DNA from: Amblyomma americanum
Lineage: Eukaryota > Arthropoda > Arachnida > Ixodida > Ixodidae
Reading direction: 5' to 3'
DNA length: 64,000 nucleotides
Assembly: GCF_052857255.1 (NCBI RefSeq)
Contig: NW_027526739.1
Coordinates: 20,820-84,819 of the forward strand
Below, one piece after another: positions 50,651 through 63,622 of this stretch (position 1 is the stretch's first letter; every line of letters begins with the position of its first letter). The position numbers and the translations under genes are program-made. The notes under the pieces are model-generated. The model saw only the letters and a list, made by a program, of their open reading frames with translations. It was not told the DNA's origin and did not search any database.

Positions 50651-51311
50651 AACCGATGTGTTGTGATTTAGCTCGTTTCTGTCTAAAACAGCTTGTTTCG
50701 TTGTATTAAGCACGAATACATGCTTTTCGCGCAGTTATAAGAGAAAAAGTTTTGACGCGTATCAGAGGAAAACTTGTAAAACCGATATGTTGTGATTTAG
50801 CTCGTTTCGGTCTAAAACAGCTTGTTTCGCTGTATTAAGCAAGAATACATCCTTTTCGCGCAGTTATAAGAGAAAACGTTTTGACGCGTGTCACAGGGAC
50901 ACTTGTAAAACCGATGTGTTCAGATTTAGCTCGTTTCGGTCTAAAACAGCTTGTTTCGTTGTATTAAGCACGAATACATGCTTTTCGCGCAGTTATAAGA
51001 GAAGAAGTTTTAAAGGCATGTCACAGGGACACTTGTAAAACCGATGTGTTCAGATTTACCTCGTTTCGGTCTAAAACAGCTTGTTTCGTTGGACTAAGCA
51101 CGAATACATGCTTTTCGCGCAGTTATAAGAGAAAAAGTTTTGACGCGTATCAGAGGAACACTTGTAAAACCGGTGTGTTGTGATTTAGCTCGTTTCGGTC
51201 TAAAACAGCTAGTTTCGCTGTATTAAGCAAGAATACATGCTTTTCGCGCAGTTATAAGAGAAAAAGTTTTGACGCGTGTCACAGGGACACTTGTAAAACC
51301 GATGTGTTGTG
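50150..51311 (+). repeat. 9-monomer tandem duplication, copy 1
   Basis: Aligned to 51312-52472 at offset 1162 (nine monomers plus 1). Shared tags are GGTCCAAAACAG, CACCGGTAAAACC (50257 and 51419), TTTCTGTC, GAAAACGTTTTGACG and GAGAAGAAGTTTTAAAGG, the last near 51001 and 52166 only. The first part of copy 1 is the tail of G2, so this duplication came after or with the G duplication. Confidence 0.87.
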
Positions 51312-52472
51312 ATTTAGCTCGTTTCGGTCCAAAACAGCTTGTTTCGTTGTATTAAGCACGAATACATGCTTTTCGCACAGTTATAAGAGAAAAAGTTTTG
51401 ACGCGTATCAGAGGAACACCGGTAAAACCGATGTGTTGTGATTTAGCTCGTTTCGGTCTAAAACAGCTTGTTTCGCTGTATTAAGCAGGAATACATGCTT
51501 TTCGCGCAGTTATAAGAGAAAAAATTTTGACGCGTGTCACAGGGACACTTGTAAAACCGATGTGTTCAGATTTAGCTCGTTTCGGTCTAAAACAGCTTGT
51601 TTCGTTGATTTAAGCACGAATACATGCTTTACGCGCAGTTATGGAAGAAAAAGTTTTGACGCGTATTAGAGAGACACTTGTAAAACCGATGTGTTGTGAT
51701 TTAGCTCGTTTCGGTCTAAAACAACTTGTTTCGTTGTATTAAGCACGAATACATGCTTTTCGCGCAGTTAGTTATAAGAGAAAAAGTTTTGACGCGTATC
51801 AGAGGAACACTTGCAAAACCGATGTGTTGTGATTTAGCTCGTTTCTGTCTAAAACAGCTTGTTTCGTTGTATTAAGCACGAATACATGCTTTTCGCGCAG
51901 TTATAAGAGAAAAAGTTTTGACGCGTATCAGAGGAAAACTTGTAAACCGATATGTTGTGATTTAGCTCGTTTCGGTCTAAAACAGCTTGTTTCGCTGTAT
52001 TAAGCAAGAATACATCCTTTTCGCGCAGTTATAAGAGAAAACGTTTTGACGCGTGTCACAGGGACACTTGTAAAACCGATGTGTTCAGATTTAGCTCGTT
52101 TCGGTCTAAAACAGCTTGTTTCGTTGTATTAAGCACGAATACATGCTTTTCGCGCAGTTATAAGAGAAGAAGTTTTAAAGGCATGTCACAGGGACACTTG
52201 TAAAACCGATGTGTTCAGATTTACCTCGTTTCGGTCTAAAACAGCTTGTTTCGTTGGACTAAGCACGAATACATGCTTTTCGCGCAGTTATAAGAGAAAA
52301 AGTTTTGACGCGTATCAGAGGAACACTTGTAAAACCGGTGTGTTGTGATTTAGCTCGTTTCGGTCTAAAACAGCTAGTTTCGCTGTATTAAGCAAGAATA
52401 CATGCTTTTCGCGCAGTTATAAGAGAAAAAGTTTTGACGCGTGTCACAGGGACACTTGTAAAACCGATGTGT
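51312..52472 (+). repeat. 9-monomer tandem duplication, copy 2
   Basis: Second copy of the nine-monomer unit. Private changes are a four-base tandem duplication GTTAGTTA near 51767 and loss of one A near 51946 (CTTGTAAACCG). Both are unlike copy 1, so they arose after the duplication or are assembly errors. Confidence 0.86.
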
Positions 52473-54240
52473 TGTGATTTAGCTCGTTTCGGTCTAAAAC
52501 AGCTTGTTTCGCTGTATTAGGCAAGAATACATGCTTTTCGAGCAGTTATAGGAGAAAAAATTTTGACGCGTGTCACAGGGACACTTGTAAAACCGATGTG
52601 TTCAGATTTAGCTCGTTTCGGTCTAAAACAGCTTGTTTCGTTGATTTAAGCACGAATACATGCTTTACGCGCAGTTATAGAAGAAAAAGTTTTGACGCGT
52701 ATTAGAGAGACACTTGTACAACCGATGTGTTGTGATTTAGCTCGTTTCGGTCTAAAACAGCTTGTTTCGCTGTAATAAGCAGGAATACATGCTTTTCGCG
52801 CAGTTATAAGAGAAAAAGCTTTAAAGGCGTGTCACAGGGACACTTGTAAAACCGATGTGTTCAGATTTACCTCGTTTCGGTCTAAAACAACTTGTTTCGT
52901 TGTTTTAAGCAAGAATACATGCTTTTCGCGCAGTTATAGACGAAAAGTTTTGACGCGTATCAGAGGAACACTAGTAAAACCGATGTATTGTGATTTAGCT
53001 CGTTTCGGTCTAAAACAGCTTGTTTCGCTGTATTAAGCAAGAATACATGCTTTTCGCGCAGTTATAAGAGAAAGTTTTGACGCGTGTCACAGGGACACTT
53101 GTAAAACCGATGTGTTCAGATTTAGCTCGTTTCGGTCTAAAACAGCTTGTTTCGCTGTATTAAACAGGAATACATGCTTTTCGCGCAGTTATAAGAGAAA
53201 AAGTTTTAAAGGCGTGTCACAGGGACACTTGTAAAACCGATGTGTTAAGACTTACCTCGTTTCGGTCTAAAACAGCTTGTTTCGTTGGACTAAGCACGAA
53301 TACATGCTTTTCGCGCAGTTATAAGAGAAAGAGTTTTGACGCGTGTCACAGGGACACTTGTAAAACCGATGTGTTGTGATTTAGCTCGTTTCGGTCTAAA
53401 ACAGCTTGTTTCGTTGTATTAAGCACGAATACATGCTTTAAGCGCAGTTATCGAAGAAAAAGTTTTGACGCGTATTAGAGAGACACTTGTAAAACCGATG
53501 TGTTGTGATTTAGCTCGTTTCGGTCCAAAACAGCTTGTTTCGTTGTATTAAGCACGAATACATGCTTTTCGCACAGTTATAAGAGAAAAAGTTTTGACGC
53601 GTATCAGAGGAACACCGGTAAAACCGATGTGTTGTGATTTAGCTCGTTTCGGTCTAAAACAGCTTGTTTCGTCGTATTAAGCACGAATACATGATTTTCG
53701 CGCAGTTATAAGAGAAAAAGTTTTAAAGGCGTGTCACAGGGACACTTGTAAAACCGATGTGTTCAGATTTACCTCGTTTCGGTCTAAAACAGCTTGTTTC
53801 GTTGTATTAAGCATGAATACATGCTTTTCGCACAGTTATAAGAGAAAAAGTTTTGACGCGTATCAGAGGAACACTGGTAAAACCGATGTGTGGTGATTTA
53901 GCTTGTTTTGGTCTAAAACAGCTTGTTTCGTCGTATTAAGCACGAATACATGCTTTTCGCGCAGTTATAAGAGAAAAAAGTTTTGACGAGTATCACGTGG
54001 ATACTTGTTAAACCGATGTGTTCAGATACAGCTCGTTTTGGTATAAAACAGCTTGTTTCGTTGTTTTAAGCAAGAATACATGCTTCTCGCGCAGTTATAG
54101 AAGAAAAAGTTTTGACGCGTATCAGAGGAACACTTGTAAAACCGATGTATTGTGATTTAGCTCGTTTCGGTCTAAAACAGCTTGGTTCGCTGTATTAAGC
54201 AGGAATACATGCTTTTCGCGCAGTTATAAGAGAAAAAATT
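52473..54240 (+). repeat. Rearranged G-type material with a G/Z chimeric monomer
   Basis: The order of tags follows the G units (CGAGCAG, GTACAACCG, AAGCTTTAAAGG, GTGTTAAGACTTACC, AAGCGCAG, CACCGGTAAAACC). One monomer is missing where G and Z have fused near 52883-52889, and new joins bring in a G monomer continuing into GCATGAATAC (near 53810) and a second Z near 53990 with CTTGTTAAACC. No non-satellite sequence is present. Confidence 0.8.
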
Positions 54241-56010
54241 TTGACGCGTGTCACAGGGACACTTGTAAAACCGATGTGTTCAGATTTAGCTCGTTTCGGT
54301 CCAAAACAGCTTGTTTCGTTGTATTAAGCATGAATACATGCTTTTCGCACAGTTATAAGAGAAAAAGTTTTGACGCGTATCAGAGGAACACTGGTAAAAC
54401 CGATGTGTGGTGATTTAGCTTGTTTTGGTCTAAAACAGCTTGTTTCGTCGTATTAAGCACGAATACATGCTTTTCGCGCAGTTATAACAGAAAAAGTTTA
54501 GACGCGTATCAGAGGAATACTAGTAAAACCGATGTGTTGTGATTTAGCTCGTTTCGGTCTAAAACAGCTTGTTTCGTTGTATTAAGCAAGAATACATGCT
54601 TTTCGCGCAGTTATAAAAGAAAAAGTTTTGACGCGTATCAGAGGAACACTTGTAAAACCGATGTGTTGTGATTTAGCTCGTTTCGGTCTAAAACAGCTTG
54701 TTTCGCTGTATTAAGCAAGAATACATGCTTTTCGCGCAGTTATAAGAGAAAAAATTTTGACGCGTGTCACAGGGACACTTGTAAAACCGATGTGTTCAGA
54801 TTTAGCTCATTTCGGTCTAAAACAGCTTGTTTCGTTGATTTAAGCACGAATACATGCTTTACGCGCAGTTATGGAAGAAAAAGTTTTGACGCGTATTAGA
54901 GAGACACTTGTAAAACCGATGTGTCTTGATTTAGCTCGTTTCGGTCTAAAACAGCTTGTTTCGTTGTATTAAGCACGAATTCATGCTTTTCGCGCAGTTA
55001 TAAGAGAAAACGTTTTGACGCGTATCAGAGGAACACTTGCAAAACCGATGTGTTGTGATTTAGCTCGTTTCGGTCTAAAACAGCTTGTTTCGTTGAATCA
55101 AGCACGAATACATGCTTTTCGCGCAGTTATAAGAGAAAAAGTTTTGACGCTTATCAGAGGAAAACTTGTAAAACCGATATGTTGTGATTTAGCTCGTTTC
55201 GGTCTAAAACAGCTTGTTTCGCTGTATTAGGCAAGAATACATCCTTTTGCGCAGTTATAAGAGAAAAAGTTTTGACGCGTGTCACAGGGACACTTGTAAA
55301 ACCGATGTGTTCAGATTTAGCTCGTTTCGGTCTAAAACAGCTTGTTTCGTTGTATTAAGCACGAATACATGCTTTTCGCGCAGTTATAAGAGAAAAAGTT
55401 TTAAAGGCATGTCACAGGGACACTTGTAAAACCGATGTGTTCAGATTTACCTCGTTTCGGTCTATAACAGCTTGTTTCGTTGGGACTAAGCAGGAATACA
55501 TGCTTTTCGCGCAGTTATAAGATAAAAAGTTTTGACGCGTATCAGAGGAACACTTGTAAAACCGGTGTGTTGTGATTTAGCTCGTTTCGGTCTAAAACAG
55601 CTAGTTTCGCTGTATTAAGCAAGAATACATGCTTTTCGCGCAGTTATAAAAGAAAAAGTTTTGACGCGCGTCACAGGGACACTTGTAAAACCGATGTGTT
55701 GTGATTTAGCTCGTTTCGGTCTAAAACAGCTTGTTTCGCTGTATTAACCAAGAATACATGCTTTTCGCGCAGTTATAAGAGAAAAAATTTTGACGCGTGT
55801 CACAGGGACACTTGCAAAACCGATGTGTTCAGATTTAGCTCGTTTCGGTCTAAAACAGCTTGTTTCGTTGATTTAAGCACGAATACATGCTTTACGCGCA
55901 GTTATAGAAGAAAAAGTTTTGACGCGTATTAGAGAGACACTTGTAAAACCGATGTGTTGTGATTTAGCTCGTTTAGGTCTAAAACAGCTTGTTTCGCTGT
56001 ATTAAGCAAG
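54241..56010 (+). repeat. 1.77-kb block J, copy 1 (partner 61855-63622)
   Basis: Aligns to 61855-63622 at offset 7614, falling to 7612 after small deletions in copy 2. Shared tags are GCTTGTTTTGG, TCATTTCGG, GTGTCTTGATTTAG, GAATTCATGC, GAATCAAGCACG, GGTCTATAACAG, AAGATAAAAAG and ATTAACCAAG. It is also homologous to 40420-42060 and 46100-47740 of the G units (shared CATCCTTTTGCGCAG). An extra G near 55480 (TTGGGACTAAG) is private. Confidence 0.87.
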
Positions 56011-56902
56011 AATACATGCTTTTCGCGCAGTTATAAGAGAAAAAATTTTGACGCGTGTCACTGGGACACTTGTAAAACCGATGTGTTCAGATTTAGCTCG
56101 TTTCGGTCTAAAACAGCTTGTTTCGTTGATTTAGGCACGAATACATGCTTTACGCGCAGTTATAGAAGAAAAAGTTTTGACGCGTATTAGAGAGACACTT
56201 GTAAAACCGATGTATTGTGATTTAGCTCGTTTCGGTCTAAAACAGCTTGTTTCGCTGTATTAAGCAGGAATACATGCTTTTCGCGCAGTTATAAGAGAAA
56301 AAATTTTGACGCGTGTCACAGGGACACTTGTAAAACCGATGTGTTCAGATTTAGCTCGTTTCGGTCTAAAACAGCTTGTTTCGTTGATTTAAGCACGAAT
56401 ACATGCTTTTCGCGCAGTTATAAGAGAAAAAGTTTTGACGCGTATCAGAGGAACACTTGCAAAACCGATGTGTTGTGATTTAGCTCGTTTCGGTCTAAAA
56501 CAGCTTGTTTCGTTGTATTAAGCACGAATACATGCTTTTCGCGCAGTTATAAGAGAAAAAGTTTTGACGCGTATCAGAGGAAAACTTGTAAAACCGATAT
56601 GTTGTGATTTAGCTCGTTTCGGTCTAAAACAGCTTGTTTCGCTGTATTAAGCAAGAATACATCCTTTTCGCGCAGTTATAAGAGAAAAAGTTTTGACGCG
56701 TGTCACAGGGACACTTGTAAAACCGATGTGTTCAGATTTAGCTCGTTTCGGTCTAAAACAGCTTGTTTCGTTGTATTAAGCACGAATACATGCTTTTCGC
56801 GCAGTTATAAGAGAAAAAGTATTAAAGGCATGTCACAGGGACACTTGTAAAACCGATGTGTTCAGATTTACCTCGTTTCGGTCTAAAACAGCTTGTTTCG
56901 TT
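56011..56902 (+). repeat. Satellite linking blocks, related to 48.0-48.7 kb
   Basis: Contains the dimer with TGTCACTGGG and TTTAGGCACG, then the CTTGCAAAACC, ATATGTTG and CATCCTTTTCG monomers of the G units, but lacks two monomers between 56400 and 56450 relative to 48120-48310. Near 56820 the usual TTTTAAAGG is written TATTAAAGG. No gene or unique sequence is present. Confidence 0.78.
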
Positions 56903-57936
56903 GTTTTAAGCAAGAATACATGCTTTTCGCGCAGGTATAGAAGAAAAAGTTTTGACGCGTATCAGAGGAACACTTGTAAAACCGATGTATTGTGATTTAG
57001 CTCGTTTCGGTCTAAAACAGCTTGTTTCGCTGTATTAAGCAAGAATACATGCTTTTTGCGCAGTTATAAGAGAAAGTTTTGACGCGTGTCACAGGGACAC
57101 TTGTAAAACCGATGTGTTCAGATTTAGCTCGTTTCGGTCTAAAACAGCTTGTTTCGCTGTATTAAGCAGGAATACATGCTTTTCGCGCAGTTATAAGAGA
57201 AAAAGTTTTAAAGGCGTGTCACAGGGACACTTGTAAAACCGATGTGTTCAGACTTACCTCGTTTCGGTCTAAAACAGCTTGTTTCGTTGGACTAAGCACG
57301 AATACATGCTTTTCGCCAGTTATAAGAGAAAAAGTTTTGACGCGTGTCACAGGGACACTTGTAAAACCGATGTGTTGTGATTTAGCTCGTTTCGGTCTAA
57401 AACAGCTTGTTTCGTTGTATTAAGCACGAATACATGCTTTAAGCGCAGTTATCGAAGAAAAAGTTTTGACGCGTATTAGAGAGACACTTGTAAAACCGAT
57501 GTGTTGTGATTTAGCTCGTTTCGGTCCAAAACAGCTTGTTTCGTTGTATTAAGCACGAATACATGCTTTTCGCACAGTTATAAGAGAAAAAGTTTTGACG
57601 CGTATCAGAGGAACACCGGTAAAACCGATGTGTTGTGATTTAGCTCGTTTCGGTCTAAAACAGCTTGTTTCGTCGTATTAAGCACGAATACATGCTTTTC
57701 GCGCAGTTATAAGAGAAAAAGTTTTAAAGGCGTGTCACAGGGACACTTGTAAAACCGATGTGTTCAGATTTACCTCGTTTCGGTCTAAAACAGCTTGTTT
57801 CGTTGGACTAAGCACGAATACATGCTTTTCGCGCAGTTATAAGAGAAAAAAGTTTTGACGAGTATCACGTGGATACTTGTTTAACCGATGTGTTCAGATA
57901 CAGCTCGTTTTGGTATAAAACGAGCTTGTTTCGTTG
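56903..57936 (+). repeat. 8-monomer tandem duplication, copy 1
   Basis: The first 720 bp align to 57937-58660 at offset 1033-1034 (eight monomers plus 1-2). Shared tags are GATGTATTG, GAGAAAGTTTTGACG (three A), CAGACTTACC, AAGCGCAG and CACCGGTAAAACC. A GC loss near 57316 (TTTTCGCCAG) and an extra G near 57922 (AAAACGAGCTTG) are private. It begins in the TTTTAAGCAAG end of a G/Z chimera. Confidence 0.84.
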
Positions 57937-58660
57937 TTTTAAGCAAGAATACATGCTTTTCGCGCAGTTATAGAAGAAAAAGTTTTGACGCGTATCAGAG
58001 GAACACTTGTAAAACCGATGTATTGTGATTTAGCTCGTTTCGGTCTAAAACAGCTTGTTTCGCTGTATTAAGCAAGAATACATGCTTTGCGCGCAGTTAT
58101 AAGAGAAAGTTTTGACGCGTGTCACAAGGACACTTGTAAAACCGATGTGTTCAGATTTAGCTCGTTTCGGTCTAAAACAGCTTGTTTCGCTGTATTAAGC
58201 AGGAATACATGCTTTTCGCGCAGTTATAAAAGAAAAAGTTTTAAAGGCGTGTCACAGGGACACTTGTAAAACCGATGTGTTCAGACTTACCTCGTTTCGG
58301 TCTAAAACAGCTTGTTTCGTTGGACTAAGCACGAATACATGCTTTTCGCGCAGTTATAAGAGAAAAAGTTTTGACGCGTGTCACAGGGACACTTGTAAAA
58401 CCGATGTGTTGTGATTTAGCTCGTTTCGGTCTAAAACAGCTTGTTTCGTTGTATTAAGCACGAATACATGCTTTAAGCGCAGTTATCGAAGAAAAAGTTT
58501 TGACGCGTATTAGAGAGACACTTGTAAAACCGATGTGTTGTGATTTAGCTCGTTTCGGTCCAAAACAGCTTGTTTCGTTGTATTAAGCACGAATACATGC
58601 TTTTCGCACAGTTATAAGAGAAAAAGTTTTGACGCGTATCAGAGGAACACCGGTAAAACC
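57937..58660 (+). repeat. 8-monomer tandem duplication, copy 2
   Basis: Second copy; it leaves the alignment where copy 1 has TTGTG and this copy TGGTG, near 58666. Private changes are CTTTGCGCGCAG near 58086 and GTCACAAGGAC near 58120. The 53000-53720 region carries a third, more diverged relative of the same run. Confidence 0.83.
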
Positions 58661-61600
58661 GATGTGTGGTGATTTAGCTCGTTTCGGTCTAAAACAGCTT
58701 GTTTCGTTGTATTAAGCAAGAATACATGCTTTTCGCGCAGTTATAGAAGAAAAAGTTTTGACGCGTATCAGAGGAACACTTGTAAAACCGATGTATTGTG
58801 ATTTAGCTCGTTTCGGTCTAAAACAGCTTGTTTCGCTGTATTAAGCTGGAATACATGCTTTTCGCGCAGTTATAAGAGAAAAAATTTTGACGCGTGTCAC
58901 AGGGACACTTGTAAAACCGATGTGTTCAGATTTAGCTCGTTTCGGTCTAAAACAGCTTGTTTCGTTGATTTAAGCACGAATACATGCTTTACGCGCAGTT
59001 ATGGAAGAAAAAGTTTTGACGCGTATTAGAGAGACACTTGTAAAACCGATGTGTTGTGATTTAGCTCGTTTCGGTCTAAAACAACTTGTTTCGTTGTATT
59101 AAGCACGAATACATGCTTTTCGCGCAGTTATAAGAGAAAAAGTTTTGACGCGTATCAGAGGAATACTTGCAAAACCGATGTGTTGTGATTTAGCTCGTTT
59201 CGGTCTAAAACAGCTTGTTTCGTTGTATTAAGCAAGAATACATGCTTTTCGCGCAGTTATAAGAGAAAAAGTTTTGACGCGTATCAGAGGAAAACTTGTA
59301 AAACCGATATGTTGTGATTTAGCTCGTTTCGGTCTAAAACAGCTTGTTTCGCTGTATTAAGCAAGAATACATCCTTTTCGCGCAGTTATAAGAGAAAAGT
59401 TTTTACGCGTGTCACAGGGACACTTGTAAAACCGATGTGTTCAGATTTAGCTCGTTTCGGTCTAAAACAGCTTGTTTCGTTGTATTAAGCACGAATACAT
59501 GCTTTTCGCGCAGTTATAAGAGAAAAAGTTTTAAAGGCATGTCACAGGGACACTTGTAAAACCGATGTGTTCAGATTTACCTCGTTTCGGTCTAAAACAG
59601 CTTGTTTCGTTGGACTAAGCACGAATACATGCTTTTCGCGCAGTTATAAGAGAAAAAGTTTTGACGCGTATCAGAGGAACACTTGTAAAACCGGTGTGTT
59701 GTGATTTAGCTCGTTTCGGTCTAAAACAGCTAGTTTCGCTGTATTAAGCAAGAATACATGCTTTTAGCGCAGTTATAAGAGAAAAAGTTTTGACGCGTGT
59801 CACAGGGACACTTGTAAAACCGATGTGTTGTGATTTAGCTCGTTTCGGTCTAAAACAGCTTGTTTCGCTGTATTAAGCAAGAATACATGCTTTTCGCGCA
59901 GTTATAAGAGAAAAAATTTTGACGCGTGTCACAGGGACACTTGTAAAACCGATGTGTTCAGATTTAGCTCGTTTCGGTCTAAAACAGCTTGTTTTGTTGA
60001 TTTAAGCACGAATACATGCTTTACGCGCAGTTATAGAAGAAAAAGTTTTGACGCGTATTAGAGAGACACTTGTAAAACCGATGTGTTGTGATTTAGCTCG
60101 TTTCGGTCTAAAACAGCTTGTTTCGCTGTATTAAGCAGGAATACATGCTTTTCGCGCAGTTATAAGAGAAAAAGCTTTAAAGGCGTGTCACAGGGACACT
60201 TGTAAAACCGATGTGTTCAGATTTACCTCGTTTCGGTCTAAAACAGCTTGTTTCGTTGGACTAAGCACGAATAAATGCTTTTCGCGCAGTTATAAGAGAA
60301 AAAAGTTTTGACGAGTATCACGTGGATACTTGTAAAACCGATGTGTTCAGATACAGCTCGTTTTGGTATAAAACAGCTTGTTTCGTTGTTTTAAGCAAGA
60401 ATACATGCTTTTCGCGCAGTTATAACAGAAAAAGTTTAGACGCGTATCAGAGGAATACTAGTAAAACCGATGTGTTGTGATTTAGCTCGTTTCGGTCTAA
60501 AACAGCTTGTTTCGTTGTATTAAGCAAGAATACATGCTTTTCGCGCAGTTATAAGAGAAATAGTTTTGACGCGTATCAGAGGAACACTTGTAAAACCGAT
60601 GTGTTGTGATTTAGCTCGTTTCGGTCTAAAACAGCTTGTTTCGCTGTATTAAGCAAGAATACATGCTTTTCGCGCAGTTATAAGAGAAAAAATTTTGACG
60701 CGTGTCACAGGGACACTTGTAAAACCGATGTGTTCAGATTTAGCTCGTTTCGGTCTAAAACAGCTTGTTTCGTTGATTTAAGCACGAATACATGCTTTAC
60801 GCGCAGTTATGGAAGAAAAAGTTTTGACGCGTATTAGAGAGACACTTGTAAAACCGATGTGTTGTGATTTAGCTCGTTTCGGTCTAAAACAGCTTGTTTC
60901 GTTGTATTAAGCACGAATACATGCTTTTCGCGCAGTTATAAGAGAAAAAGTTTTGACGCGTATCAGAGGAACACTTGCAAAACCGATGTGTTGTGATTTA
61001 GCTCGTTTCGGTCTAAAACAGCTTGTTTCGTTGAATTAAGCACGAATACATGCTTTTCGCGCAGTTATAAGAGAAAAAGTTTTGACGCGTATCAGAGGAA
61101 AACTTGTAAAACCGATATGTTGTGATTTAGCTCGTTTCGGTCTAAAACAGCTTGTTTCGCTGTATTAAGCAAGAATACATCCTTTTCGCGCAGTTATAAG
61201 AGAAAAAGTTTTGACGCGTGTCACAGGGACACTTGTAAAACCGATGTGTTCAGATTTAGCTCGTTTCGGTCTAAAACAGCTTGTTTCGTTGTATTAAGCA
61301 CGAATACATGCTTTTCGCGCAGTTATAAGAGAAAAAGTTTTGACGCGTATCAGAGGAACACTTGTAAAACCGGTGTGTTGTGATTTAGCTCGTTTCGGTC
61401 TAAAACAGCTAGTTTCGCTGTATTAAGCAAGAATACATGCTTTTCGCGCAGTTTTAAGAGAAAAAGTTTTGACGCGTGTCACAGGGACACTTGTAAAACC
61501 GATGTATTGTGATTTAGCTCGTTTCCGTCTAAAACAGCTTGTTTCGCTGTATTAAGCAAGAATACATGCTTTTCGCGCAGTTATAAGAGAAAGTTTTGAC

Positions 61601-61854
61601 GCGTGTCACAGGGACACTTGTAAAACCGATGTGTTCAGATTTAGCTCGTTTCGGTCTAAAACAGCTTGTTTCGCTGTATTAAGCAGGAATACATGCTTTT
61701 CGCGCAGTTATAAGAGAAAAAGTTTTAAAGGCGTGTCACAGGGACACTTGTAAAACCGATGTGTTCAGACTTACCTCGTTTCGGTCTAAAACAGCTTGTT
61801 TCGTTGGACTAAGCACGAATACATGCTTTTCGCGCAGTTATAAGAGAAAAAGTT
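58661..61854 (+). repeat. Satellite block of G-unit variants
   Basis: Runs of W1, S, G and W2 monomers with G-unit tags (ATATGTTG, CATCCTTTTCG, CGGTGTG with CAGCTAGTTTCG, AAAGCTTTAAAGG). One complete G-Z pair lies near 60200-60420, after which Z joins a T-type end (AACAG), skipping the intervening monomers. Private changes are GAAAAGTTTTTACGCG near 59396, CTTTTAGCGCAG near 59763 and CGCAGTTTTAAG near 61450. No gene or unique sequence was seen. Confidence 0.8.
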
Positions 61855-63622
61855 TTGACGCGTGTCACAGGGACACTTGTAAAACCGATGTGTTCAGATT
61901 TAGCTCGTTTCGGTCCAAAACAGCTTGTTTCGTTGTATTAAGCATGAATACATGCTTTTCGCACAGTTATAAGAGAAAAAGTTTTGACGCGTATCAGAGG
62001 AACACTGGTAAAACCGATGTGTGGTGATTTAGCTTGTTTTGGTCTAAAACAGCTTGTTTCGTCGTATTAAGCACGAATACATGCTTTTCGCGCAGTTATA
62101 ACAGAAAAAGTTTAGACGCGTATCAGAGGAATACTAGTAAAACCGATGTGTTGTGATTTAGCTCGTTTCGGTCTAAAACAGCTTGTTTCGTTGTATTAAG
62201 CAAGAATACATGCTTTTCGCGCAGTTATAAAAGAAAAAGTTTTGACGCGTATCAGAGGAACACTTGTAAAACCGATGTGTTGTGATTTAGCTCGTTTCGG
62301 TCTAAAACAGCTTGTTTCGCTGTATTAAGCAAGAATACATGCTTTTCGCGCAGTTATAAGAGAAAAAATTTTGACGCGTGTCACAGGGACACTTGTAAAA
62401 CCGATGTGTTCAGATTTAGCTCATTTCGGTCTAAAACAGCTTGTTTCGTTGATTTAAGCACGAATACATGCTTTACGCGCAGTTATGGAAGAAAAAGTTT
62501 TGACGCGTATTAGAGAGACACTTGTAAAACCGATGTGTCTTGATTTAGCTCGTTTCGGTCTAAAACAGCTTGTTTCGTTGTATTAAGCACGAATTCATGC
62601 TTTTCGCGCAGTTATAAGAGAAAACGTTTTGACGCGTATCAGAGGAACACTTGCAAAACCGATGTGTTGTGATTTAGCTCGTTTCGGTCTAAAACAGCTT
62701 GTTTCGTTGAATCAAGCACGAATACATGCTTTTCGCGCAGTTATAAGAGAAAAAGTTTTGACGCTTATCAGAGGAAAACTTGTAAAACCGATATGTTGTG
62801 ATTTAGCTCGTTTCGGTCTAAAACAGCTTGTTTCGCTGTATTAAGCAAGAATACATCCTTTTGCGCAGTTATAAGAGAAAAAGTTTTGACGCGTGTCACA
62901 GGGACACTTGTAAAACCGATGTGTTCAGATTTAGCTCGTTTCGGTCTAAAACAGCTTGTTTCGTTGTATTAAGCACGAATACATGCTTTTCGCGCAGTTA
63001 TAAGAGAAAAAGTTTTAAAGGCATGTCACAGGGACACTTGTAAAACCGATGTGTTCAGATTTACCTCGTTTCGGTCTATAACAGCTTGTTTCGTTTGACT
63101 AAGCAGGAATACATGCTTTTCGCGCAGTTATAAGATAAAAAGTTTGACGCGTATCAGAGGAACACTTGTAAAACCGGTGTGTTGTGATTTAGCTCGTTTC
63201 GGTCTAAAACAGCTAGTTTCGCTGTATTAAGCAAGAATACATGCTTTTCGCGCAGTTATAAAAGAAAAAGTTTTGACGCGTGTCACAGGGACACTTGTAA
63301 AACCGATGTGTTGTGATTTAGCTCGTTTCGGTCTAAAACAGCTTGTTTCGCTGTATTAACCAAGAATACATGCTTTTCGCGCAGTTATAAGAGAAAACAT
63401 TTTGACGCGTGTCACAGGGACACTTGCAAAACCGATGTGTTCAGATTTAGCTCATTTCGGTCTAAAACAGCTTGTTTCGTTGATTTAAGCACGAATACAT
63501 GCTTTACGCGCAGTTATAGAAGAAAAAGTTTTGACGCGTATTAGAGAGACACTTGTAAAACCGATGTGTTGTGATTTAGCTCGTTTCGGTCTAAAACAGC
63601 TTGTTTCGCTGTATTAAGCAGG
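61855..63622 (+). repeat. 1.77-kb block J, copy 2
   Basis: Partner of 54241-56010. Private differences are TCGTTTGACTAAGC near 63090 (TTGGGACTAAG in copy 1), loss of one T near 63140 (AAAAAGTTTGACG) and GAAAACATTTTGACG near 63394. It lacks the dimer that follows copy 1 near 55990. Confidence 0.87.

Noticed and set aside
1753..56140. TTAGG or TTAGGC as telomere repeats (for example TTTAGGCACG, ATTAATTAGG)
   Set aside because: They are isolated point variants of TTTAAGCACG and ATTAAGCAGG, never tandem.
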